Assembly (NCBI RefSeq): GCF_014137995.1
Contig: NZ_JACGWV010000001.1
Location: 372,001-436,000, forward strand
Length of the DNA stretch: 64,000 bases
Direction: 5' to 3'
Source: Promicromonospora sukumoe
GTDB lineage: Bacteria > Actinomycetota > Actinomycetes > Actinomycetales > Cellulomonadaceae
Position numbers and translations under genes: made by a program
The notes under the pieces: model-generated
What the model saw: only the letters and a program-made list of their open reading frames with translations
The model's database searches: none
Told to the model about the DNA's origin: nothing
Shown: positions 55,578 through 64,000 of the stretch, piece after piece
Layout: the number at the start of each line of letters is the position of its first letter
Position numbering within the stretch: the stretch's first letter is position 1

Positions 55578-56141
55578 ATGCCGAGAGTCGTGGACCATGA
55601 GGAGCGCCGCTGGGAGATCGTCTTCGCGCTCTGGCTGGTCATCGCCCAGCAGGGGATCGAGGGCGTCAGCCTGCGCCACGTCGCCGCCGAGGCCGGCGTC
55701 TCGATGGGACGCATCCAGCACTACTTCGGCACCAAGGACGCCCTCGTCCTGGCCGGCTGCACCGCGCTCGTCGACCGCGCCTACGGCGGCTACCAGGAGA
55801 CCGCCGACGCCGCTCCCCGTGAGCGGCTGCTGCACGTCATGAGCCAGCAGATCCCGCGGGACGACGCCGGACGGGTCGGCGTCAGCGTCTGGTACGCCTA
55901 CGTGGCCAAGTCGATCAACGACGCCGCCGTCCGCCAGGTCCTGGCCGAGGCGCGACGCGGCGCCGAGGACGAGTGCGTGCGGTTGATCGTTGCCGACCGG
56001 GATGTGAGTGCCGAGGCCGCGCTGACCCAGGCCCGTCGGCTGCTGGCGCTCGCGGACGGGCTGACGCTGCGGGTGCTGGTCCGGGACCTGGAGCCGGACG
56101 AGGCGCTGGGGATGCTGGAGGCCGAGGTCGGTCGGGGGTAG
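55578..56141 (+). CDS. TetR-family transcriptional regulator
   Basis: A 187-residue repressor with HTH about 10-55 (AQQGIEGVSLRHVAAEAGVS then MGRIQHYFGTKDALVLA). ATG 55578 lies 6 nt after TATCCT (55566-55571), whose first base follows the operator directly. Binding there would block its own promoter. The upstream in-frame ATG at 55551 falls inside the operator and is rejected. Target: the divergent hydrolase and itself. Confidence 0.92.
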   Translation: MPRVVDHEERRWEIVFALWLVIAQQGIEGVSLRHVAAEAGVSMGRIQHYFGTKDALVLAGCTALVDRAYGGYQETADAAPRERLLHVMSQQIPRDDAGRVGVSVWYAYVAKSINDAAVRQVLAEARRGAEDECVRLIVADRDVSAEAALTQARRLLALADGLTLRVLVRDLEPDEALGMLEAEVGRG

Positions 56142-56189
56142 CCGGGGTCGGGCGCCCGGGCGGCCCGGGTGGCCCGAACGCTCCCGGCG

Positions 56190-56486
56190 TCAGTCGGCGC
56201 GATCCGGGCTCCCGAACAGGTCGCCGAACGCCTCGTCGGCCTGCCGTGCGACCTCGACGTCCCGCGCCAGCCGGGCCCCGCGGTCGACCGGCCCGTCCCA
56301 GGCGCGGGGGTCCCGGGCGGGACCGTCGAGGAGCCCGCGCCGGATCCAGCCGAGCACGAGCTGCGGCCCGGAGGTACCGCTCCGGGCGGCCATCGCGGTG
56401 AGCTGGTCGCCGTCGACGTCGGACAGGTCGACGACGACCCGCCGGCCGTCGAGCTCGACGCGCGCGCAGGAGCCGCGGTCGGTCAT
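56190..56486 (-). CDS. Hypothetical small protein
   Basis: A 98-residue protein: ARVELDGRRVVVDLSDVDGD, then a helical QLVLGWIRRGLLDGP and a charged end AWDGPVDRGARLARDVEVARQADEAFGDLFG. A strand-helix-helix N-terminus could be a ribbon-helix-helix, and the tail could bind a partner, as antitoxins do. No family is recognised. A CATCCGATCGGATG palindrome (56492-56505) lies just before its ATG. It is downstream of the 59-residue frame at 56521. Confidence 0.5.
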   Translation of the reverse strand: MTDRGSCARVELDGRRVVVDLSDVDGDQLTAMAARSGTSGPQLVLGWIRRGLLDGPARDPRAWDGPVDRGARLARDVEVARQADEAFGDLFGSPDRAD

Positions 56487-56520
56487 GGATGCATCCGATC
56501 GGATGAGGCTGATGGCATGG

Positions 56521-56700
56521 TCACGACGGCCGGCTGGTCTCCGCGTCCGGGAAGGTCGACCAGAAGAACTCGGCGGTGCGCGAGGCGAAGGTCGGGTCGC
56601 CGCTGGAGGCGAGCGGGAGGTCGACTGGTTCGTCCCACGAGCGGTCGCGAGGACGCTCGGGCTGCTCGGAAGGCACGGCTCCGGGTGCGATGGCGAGCAT
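56521..56700 (-). CDS. Hypothetical small protein (59 residues)
   Basis: ATG 56700 follows GTCAGGAGCCACCG, a good ribosome site. The protein is acidic and Pro/Ser-rich (PSEQPERPRDRSWDEPVDL, then TFASRTAEFFWSTFPD). It ends 34 bp before the 98-residue gene in the same direction. The ribosome site is the main support; the product is unknown. Confidence 0.4.
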   Translation of the reverse strand: MLAIAPGAVPSEQPERPRDRSWDEPVDLPLASSGDPTFASRTAEFFWSTFPDAETSRPS

Positions 56701-56830
56701 CGGTGGCTCCTGACTCTGCTGGGTGAGGCGGCTGCACCCAGCCTGCCCGGTGCGTCCGCAGGCCCGCGCGTCGGGCGGCGAATCAGTGCGGATACGCAAC
56801 GCCCGCCCGCGACCTCGTACGCTCTTCCCT

Positions 56831-57625
56831 GTGAGTCAGCCCGTTTCCGCCCAGCCCGACACCGCGCGCCAGGACACCGACACCCCGCTCGACCTCTCGG
56901 GGTTCCGGACCAAGCCGGTGTCCTTCGTGCGCCGTTCGGGCCGCCTCACGGACAAGCAGAAGCGGCTGTTGGCCGAGCGCCGCACGGCCTACGTCGTCGA
57001 CGTGCCGCGCGCCATCGCCCGCACCTCCGTGCACCCCGAGTACGTGCTGGACCCGGCGGCCGTCTTCGGGCGCACGGCCCCGCTGGTCGTGGAGATCGGC
57101 TCCGGCCTGGGTGACGCCGTCGTCGCGGCGTCCTCGGCCGATCCCGAGCGCGACTACCTCGCCGTCGAGGTCTACCAGCCCGGGCTGGCGCACACGATCG
57201 CCCGCGCCGAGCGGGCCAGCGCGGCGCTGGGGCAGGACGGGCTGCCGAACCTGCGGCTGGTGCAGGCCAACGCGGCCGAGCTGCTGGAGACCACCGTCGC
57301 GGCCGGGTCGGTCGACGAGCTCTGGGTGTTCTTCCCCGACCCGTGGCACAAGGCCCGCCACCACAAGCGCCGCCTGGTCACCGCGGAGTTCGCGGCGCTT
57401 GCGGCGCGCGTGCTGCGGCCGGGCGGCACGCTCCGCCTCGCGACCGACTGGGCCGAGTACGCCGAGCAGATGGTCGAGGTCCTGGAGGCGGACGAGAACC
57501 TCGTCAACGCGCACGGTCCGGGCGTCCTGGCGCCGCGGTTCGAGCGGCGCGTGCTGACCGGGTTCGAGCGCAAGGCGCACGACGCCGGGCGGGACATCGC
57601 GGACCTGGAGTACGTGCGCCGCTGA
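56831..57625 (+). CDS. trmB: tRNA (guanine-N7)-methyltransferase
   Basis: A 264-residue SAM-dependent enzyme that makes m7G46 in tRNA. SAM site VVEIGSGLGDAVVAA; then LAVEVYQPGLA, and the diagnostic FFPDPWHKARHHKRRLV; end GFERKAHDAGRDIADLEYVRR. GTG 56831 lies 7 nt after TACGCT (56818-56823); an upstream in-frame extension to 56723 is rejected. It stands alone. Confidence 0.95.
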   Translation: MSQPVSAQPDTARQDTDTPLDLSGFRTKPVSFVRRSGRLTDKQKRLLAERRTAYVVDVPRAIARTSVHPEYVLDPAAVFGRTAPLVVEIGSGLGDAVVAASSADPERDYLAVEVYQPGLAHTIARAERASAALGQDGLPNLRLVQANAAELLETTVAAGSVDELWVFFPDPWHKARHHKRRLVTAEFAALAARVLRPGGTLRLATDWAEYAEQMVEVLEADENLVNAHGPGVLAPRFERRVLTGFERKAHDAGRDIADLEYVRR

Positions 57626-57777
57626 CGTCACGCCGACGTCACGCAGGTGTCATGCCGCCGTCGCGGCGACGTCGCGCTGACCTGCCGGTTTCCCGTGGCG
57701 AGCGGGTGAAAGCCGTCGCGAATGTAACGACTTGGTCAAGTCATGAAACGCGCCGTCTGAACCGTTTGCCCCGAGCG

Positions 57778-57793
57778 TGTGAGGTACGGCACA
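57778..57793 (+). promoter_or_regulatory. CRP/GlxR-like binding site
   Basis: TGTGAGGTACGGCACA fits the actinobacterial CRP/GlxR pattern TGTGA-NN-TA-NN-TCACA with one change. It lies about 75 bp before the DUF485-actP operon, in a 240-bp gap (57626-57865) with no gene. Acetate uptake genes are known GlxR targets in Corynebacterium. Confidence 0.55.
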
Positions 57794-57865
57794 TTGGGCC
57801 GGGTGCGAGATGCGCACACCGGGCCGCGGCAGAGCGCGCGCCCCCCATGAGCCAATGGAGGCGTC

Positions 57866-58204
57866 ATGAGTGACGTACAGGCCGCAGGGCCTGCCGAAAC
57901 CGATTACCAACGCGTCGAGCGTTCGGACGAGTTCCAGAGCCTGCGCAGGGCGTTCCGGAACTTCGTCTTCCCGATGACGGCGCTGTTCCTCGTCTGGTAC
58001 CTCCTGTACGCGCTGATGAGCACGTACGCCCACGAGTTCATGAGCATCCGTGTGGCCGGCACCATCACGGTCGGGCTGGTCTTCGGGCTGCTGCAGTTCG
58101 TGTCCACGTTCGTCATCACCACGCTCTACGCGCGGTGGGCCAACGACAAATTCGACGCCCGGGCGCAGGCCCTGCGCGAGGAGATCGAGGGGGGCGAGCT
58201 GTGA
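57866..58204 (+). CDS. DUF485 membrane protein
   Basis: A 112-residue protein with two helices (about 35-55, FPMTALFLVWYLLYALM; and 68-92, TVGLVFGLLQFVSTFVITTLY) and the DUF485 motif SDEFQSLRRAFRNFVFP. It always accompanies ActP-type symporters and may act as a small subunit. TGGAGG precedes the ATG. Its stop overlaps the actP start (GTGA). Confidence 0.92.
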   Translation: MSDVQAAGPAETDYQRVERSDEFQSLRRAFRNFVFPMTALFLVWYLLYALMSTYAHEFMSIRVAGTITVGLVFGLLQFVSTFVITTLYARWANDKFDARAQALREEIEGGEL

Positions 58205-59850
58205 ACGGGACCGTCATGGCAGCGGCGGCCACGAACGTCGGCAACATCTGGGTCAACATCGGCATCTTCGCGGCGTTCGTCGTGGTCACGCTCGTCGTCG
58301 TCTTCCGGGTGTCCCGGCAAAACAAAAGCGCCGCGGACTTCTACGCCGGCGGCCGCAACTTCACCGGCACGCAGAACGGCACCGCCATCGCGGGCGACTA
58401 CCTGTCCGCCGCGAGCTTCCTGGGCATCGCGGGCGCCATCGCCGTCAACGGGTACGACGGCTTCCTCTACTCCATCGGCTTCCTCGTGGCGTGGCTCGTC
58501 GCGCTGCTCCTGGTCGCCGAGCTGCTGCGCAACACCGGCAAGTTCACGATGGCCGACGTGCTGTCGTTCCGGCTCAAGCAGCGCCCGATCCGGCTCGCGG
58601 CGGCGCTGTCCACGCTCGCCGTCGTCTTCTTCTACCTGCTGGCGCAGATGGCCGGCGCGGGCGGCCTCGTCGCGCTCCTGCTCGGCATCACCGACAAGGC
58701 CGGCCAGGGCCTGGTCATCGCTGTCGTCGGCGCGCTGATGATCCTGTACGTGCTGGTGGGCGGCATGAAGGGCACCACCTGGGTGCAGATCATCAAGGCG
58801 ACGCTGCTCATCGCGGGCGCCGGCGCCATGACCATCTGGGTGCTCGCGCGCTTCGGCTTCAACCTGTCGGCCGTCATGCAGGAGGCCGTCAACATGGCCG
58901 GCGAGAACGGCGAGGCGATCCTCGAGCCGGGCCTGCAGTACGGGGCGACGGCGTTGTCGCAGCTCGACTTCCTGTCGCTCGCGCTCGCCCTGGTGCTCGG
59001 TACCGCGGGCCTGCCGCACGTGCTGATGCGCTTCTACACGGTGCCGTCGGCCAAGGAGGCCCGCAAGTCCGTGGTCGTGGCGATCTGGCTGATCGGCATC
59101 TTCTACCTGTTCACGCTGGTGCTCGGGTACGGCGCGGGCGCGCTGGTTGGCCCCGAGACGATCCTCGCGGCACCCGGCGGGCAGAACTCGGCGGCACCGC
59201 TGCTCGCGTTCGAGCTCGGCGGCGAGATCCTGCTCGGCATCATCGCGGCGGTCGCCTTCGCGACGATCCTCGCGGTCGTCGCCGGGCTCACGATCACGGC
59301 GGCGGCGAGCTTCTCGCACGACATCTACGCCTCGATCATCAAGAAGGGGCAGGTCTCGCCCGACGGCGAGGTCCGGGTCGCCCGCTGGACGGTGGTCGTG
59401 ATCGGCATCATCGCGATCATCGGCGGCATCTTCGCCAACGGGCAGAACATCGCGTTCCTCGTGGCGCTGGCGTTCTGCGTCGCGGCGTCGGCCAACCTGC
59501 CGACGATCATCTACTCGCTGTTCTGGAAGCGGTTCAACACGTCCGGCGCGCTGTGGAGCATCTACGGCGGCCTCGTCTCGACCGTCGTGCTGATCATCTT
59601 CTCGCCGGTCGTCTCCGGGAAGCCCGCGGACCCGGTCACCGGGCTCAGCAAGTCGATGATCAGCGACCCGTCGATCGACTTCCACTGGTTCCCGCTCGAC
59701 AACCCGGGCATCGTGACGATCCCGCTCGCGTTCGTGCTCGGCATCGTCGGCACCTACCTGAGCAAGGAGCGGTCGCACCCGGAGAAGTACGCCGAGATGG
59801 AGGTTCGCTCCCTCACGGGCGCGGGCGCGGAGAAGGCCACCGCCCACTGA
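58201..59850 (+). CDS. actP: Cation/acetate symporter ActP
   Basis: A 549-residue sodium:solute symporter with about 13 helices. Family motifs: RNFTGTQNGTAIAGDYLSAA, GTAGLPHVLMRFYTVPSAKEAR and ITAAASFSHDIYASIIKK. It imports acetate and similar short acids for use by an acyl-CoA synthetase such as the one at 14440. GTG 58201 is coupled to DUF485. Palindrome A1 follows. Confidence 0.92.
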   Translation: MNGTVMAAAATNVGNIWVNIGIFAAFVVVTLVVVFRVSRQNKSAADFYAGGRNFTGTQNGTAIAGDYLSAASFLGIAGAIAVNGYDGFLYSIGFLVAWLVALLLVAELLRNTGKFTMADVLSFRLKQRPIRLAAALSTLAVVFFYLLAQMAGAGGLVALLLGITDKAGQGLVIAVVGALMILYVLVGGMKGTTWVQIIKATLLIAGAGAMTIWVLARFGFNLSAVMQEAVNMAGENGEAILEPGLQYGATALSQLDFLSLALALVLGTAGLPHVLMRFYTVPSAKEARKSVVVAIWLIGIFYLFTLVLGYGAGALVGPETILAAPGGQNSAAPLLAFELGGEILLGIIAAVAFATILAVVAGLTITAAASFSHDIYASIIKKGQVSPDGEVRVARWTVVVIGIIAIIGGIFANGQNIAFLVALAFCVAASANLPTIIYSLFWKRFNTSGALWSIYGGLVSTVVLIIFSPVVSGKPADPVTGLSKSMISDPSIDFHWFPLDNPGIVTIPLAFVLGIVGTYLSKERSHPEKYAEMEVRSLTGAGAEKATAH

Positions 59851-59861
59851 CCCCACCCCGT

Positions 59862-59924
59862 CGTTGAGTGCTGGGTATTCGCCCTTTCTCGTGCGCGAGA
59901 AGGGCGAATACCCAGCACTCAACG
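59862..59924. repeat. Palindrome family A, copy 1
   Basis: Arms 59862-59886 and 59900-59924 (CGTTGAGTGCTGGGTATTCG, then CCCTT) are exactly complementary; the apical part also pairs with one bulge. Flanks CCCCACCCCGT and ACGGGTGGGG extend the symmetry. It lies between convergent actP and epimerase genes, and the epimerase stop codon (59919-59921) is inside the right arm. Confidence 0.9.
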
Positions 59925-60914
59925 AATACGGGTGGGGCGGGGCGGGCGGGCGAGGGCGTCGTCCAGGGCCGGGGCGAGCGTCGGCCAGCGGAAGGCGAAG
60001 CCCGACTCGGTGAGCCGCTCGGGCAGCACCCAGCGGCTCTTGAGCACCAGCTCGGCCTCGTTGCGCAGCACCCACAGCGCCGGCTCCAGCAGCCAGCGGG
60101 GCGCCGGGACGCCGACCGGCATCCGGGTCACGCGGCGCAGCTCCGCCATGAGCGTCCGGTTGTCCACCGGGCGCGGCGCGGCGAGGTTCACCGGCCCGGA
60201 GATGTCGTCGTGCTCCTCCAGGAACCGGACGGCGCGCAGCACGTCGTCGACATGGATCCACGAGAACTTCTGCCGGCCGCCGCTGCGGTGCACCGGCACG
60301 GCGCCACCGGTCGGGTGCTCGCCGATGCCGCGGTAGCGCCGGTGCCGGAACCACCACCCGTCGAGCTGCGGCCCGCCGACGCCGAGCCGCGCCACCCGCG
60401 CGAGCATGTCCGACGCCGGGCCACCGAGCACGATCGCCATCCGCAGCGCGACCCGCCGGGTGCCGGGCAGGCGTCCCGCGAAGAGCTCGTGCTCCCAGCT
60501 CCGCGCGACGTCCACGGAGAACCCGGCGCCGAGCTCGCCGTCGTCCTCGGTCTGCGGCCGGTCGAGCGCGTACCGGTAGATCGTGGCGGTGCTCGCGTTG
60601 AGCCACACGCGCGGCGGGCGGGCCGACGTCGCGACCGCGTCGTGGAGCTGCCGGTTGGTCTCGACCCGTGACCGCAGGATCTCGTCGCGGTTCCGGTCCG
60701 TGTACCGGCAGCCCACGCTCTTGCCGGCGAGGTTGACCAGCAGGTCGGCGCCGTCGACCAGGCGCTGCACGGCGGCGACGTCGGACCAGCGGGCGTCGGG
60801 GCCGGTGCGGCCGACCCGGACGACGTCGTACCCGCGCGCGGTGAGGTCGTCGACGAGCGCCCGTCCGATGAACCCGGTCCAGCCTGCTACGACGGCCCGC
60901 CTCGCCTCGGTCAT
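59919..60914 (-). CDS. TIGR01777-type NAD-dependent epimerase/dehydratase
   Basis: A 331-residue extended SDR protein. NAD motif VVAGWTGFIGRAL replaces the usual GxTGFIG (GWTGFIG). Then VNLAGKSVGCRY and SSTATIYRYA-like VWLNASTATIYRYAL follow; the active-site Tyr is present. It ends FRWPTLAPALDDALARPP. The family (YfcH-like) has no firm function. Its last residues and stop are encoded by palindrome A1, and palindrome A2 lies just upstream, so the gene is bracketed by family-A elements. Confidence 0.85.
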   Translation of the reverse strand: MTEARRAVVAGWTGFIGRALVDDLTARGYDVVRVGRTGPDARWSDVAAVQRLVDGADLLVNLAGKSVGCRYTDRNRDEILRSRVETNRQLHDAVATSARPPRVWLNASTATIYRYALDRPQTEDDGELGAGFSVDVARSWEHELFAGRLPGTRRVALRMAIVLGGPASDMLARVARLGVGGPQLDGWWFRHRRYRGIGEHPTGGAVPVHRSGGRQKFSWIHVDDVLRAVRFLEEHDDISGPVNLAAPRPVDNRTLMAELRRVTRMPVGVPAPRWLLEPALWVLRNEAELVLKSRWVLPERLTESGFAFRWPTLAPALDDALARPPRPTRIR

Positions 60915-60951
60915 GCGTCGCAGCGTATCGCCCGCCTTCCCACCCCTGCCT

Positions 60952-61014
60952 CGTTGAGTGCTGGGTATTCGCCCTTCCGGCGTGCGGAAAAGGGCGAATA
61001 CCCAGCACTCAACG
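60952..61014. repeat. Palindrome family A, copy 2
   Basis: Arms 60952-60976 and 60990-61014 are identical in sequence to those of copy 1; the 13-nt centre differs but keeps GTGCG. It lies between the epimerase start (60914) and the molybdoenzyme stop (61022), both on the minus strand, so it ends the molybdoenzyme transcript. Confidence 0.9.
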
Positions 61015-61021
61015 GAGCGGT

Positions 61022-63346
<2,325 letters not shown>

Positions 63347-63405
63347 CCTCCTGACCCTACGCCGGAGTCGACGACCTGTGGGGGCTGCGGACATATCGGT
63401 CGCGG

Positions 63406-63446
63406 AAGGTCCGGCGGAAGGGCCTGCGCAAGGTCCGGCGGAAGGG
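63406..63446. repeat. Direct repeat in the fdh-fdhD intergenic region
   Basis: AAGGTCCGGCGGAAGGG occurs at 63406-63422 and again at 63430-63446, a 24-bp period. It lies between the divergent promoters and may be a regulator site. Confidence 0.5.
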
Positions 63447-63484
63447 TCTGGGGAAGCGCCCGCCGGAGGTGCGAGACTGGCGGT

Positions 63485-64000
63485 ATGGGAGTCGTCACCG
63501 ACCGACGCCGTGTGGTCCGCGTCCGCGAGGGCGTCCGCGCGGCACGCCCGGACACGCTCGCCGTCGAGGAACCGCTCATGGTCCGGCTCGTCGCGCCCGG
63601 GACGCCGCTCGGCGCCCCGCGGCCGCTGGGCGGCCCACGGCTCGTGGGGCCCGTGGTCCCGGTGGGCGGCCCGCTGTCCGACGACGGCGCCCCGGCGCGG
63701 CCCGGCAGCGAGACCCTGACCGTGACGATGCGGACCCCCGGCGACGACTTCGACCTGGTCGCTGGCTGGCTGGTCTCGGAGGGCGTCGTCGGGGCCGCCG
63801 CCGACATCGCCGCGATGCGCCTGTGCCCCGACGAGGACAACACCGTCGAGGTGGCCCTCGCGCGCGGCGTCGAGCCCCCGCGGGCCCGGGCGTTCGCGAC
63901 GACGAGCGCGTGCGGGGTGTGCGGGTCGGACACCGTGGTCGAGGTACGGGCCGCGCTGCGCTGGCCGGTCGCGGGCGACCCCGTCACGGTCGGCGCCGAC
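63485..64000 (+). CDS. fdhD: Formate dehydrogenase accessory sulfurtransferase FdhD, N-terminal part
   Basis: 172 codons run open to the window end. FdhD transfers sulfur from IscS to the Mo cofactor of formate dehydrogenases. Visible motifs: VEEPLMVRL, TVTMRTPGDDFDLVAGWLVSEG, and ATTSACGVCGSD with the catalytic CxxC. An expanded Pro/Gly insertion (about 38-68) lies in the early beta region. ATG 63485 is 6 nt after GAGACT. It is divergent from the YdeP/FdhF-like enzyme, its likely client. The C-terminal third is outside the window. Confidence 0.93.
   Translation, partial: MGVVTDRRRVVRVREGVRAARPDTLAVEEPLMVRLVAPGTPLGAPRPLGGPRLVGPVVPVGGPLSDDGAPARPGSETLTVTMRTPGDDFDLVAGWLVSEGVVGAAADIAAMRLCPDEDNTVEVALARGVEPPRARAFATTSACGVCGSDTVVEVRAALRWPVAGDPVTVGAD

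Overview
The window is chromosomal DNA from a very GC-rich actinobacterium. Gene content and order point to Micrococcales, most likely Promicromonosporaceae or a relative (for example Cellulosimicrobium, Isoptericola or Promicromonospora); this placement is inference. The grounds are: a secreted GH10 xylanase with a cellulose-binding module; prfB-ftsE-ftsX-M23 peptidase-smpB-ssrA in order; clpS-DUF2017-MBL hydrolase-murI-rph-rdgB in order; actinobacterial domains of unknown function (DUF3039, DUF3054, DUF4349, DUF4916); and many genes starting 6-8 nt after a TANNNT box, as leaderless actinobacterial transcripts do. No phage, transposase or CRISPR array is visible. This is mostly core genome with metabolic islands.

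Layout. 1-2883: end of a Flp/Tad pilus locus (two TadE-like and one TadG-like protein) interrupted by a divergently oriented xylanase with its own LacI-type operators. 2939-10016: ankyrin protein, RF2, a zinc alcohol dehydrogenase, the FtsEX division module with its coiled-coil M23 hydrolase, SmpB and tmRNA. 10039-14302: TetR-controlled flavoprotein plus MFS exporter, and an SRPBCC protein. 14440-16320: a PrpE/AcsA-type acyl-CoA synthetase. 16468-22002: cytosolic GH20 hexosaminidase, N-acyl-D-amino-acid deacylase, D-serine-dehydratase-like PLP enzyme and RidA, a plausible pathway for breaking down cell-wall fragments. 22082-29701: DUF4349 lipoprotein, then a ROK-regulated amino-sugar ABC importer without its ATPase, a ROK kinase and NagB. 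29765-36114: AAA ATPase, DUF3039-helicase pair, PncB, ClpS-DUF2017. 36184-39963: MBL hydrolase, MurI, RNase PH, RdgB, DUF3054. 40022-49383: sulfotransferase, ABC-F protein, hypothetical genes, Nudix, thioredoxin, DsbA-like protein, acyl-CoA dehydrogenase, PrxQ, GroES-like protein and three tRNAs. 49558-56700: giant secreted metallophosphoesterase with HupE/UreJ protein, TetR-controlled hydrolase, two small unknown genes. 56831-64000: TrmB, DUF485-ActP acetate uptake, TIGR01777 epimerase, YdeP/FdhF-like molybdoenzyme and divergent fdhD (cut by the window end).

The most unusual feature is a set of long, near-perfect palindromes that punctuate convergent gene pairs. Several recur as families (A: 59862 and 60952; B: 29706 and 36137; C: 16364 and 54395). 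Their arms differ between copies in ways that keep pairing. A third family-A copy lies in frame inside the GH20 gene (17861-17924), where it appears to add about 16-20 residues between two conserved motifs, much like the palindromic protein-coding elements known from Rickettsia.

Other regulatory signals visible: paired TetR operators at 12879-12919 and 55522-55565, a CRP/GlxR-like site before the acetate permease, ROK operator candidates before the amino-sugar operon, a stem-loop separating the solute-binding protein from its permeases, and an orphan promoter plus hairpin at 43057-43160 that may make a small RNA. All calls rest on reading the sequence and on family knowledge; no database search was run.
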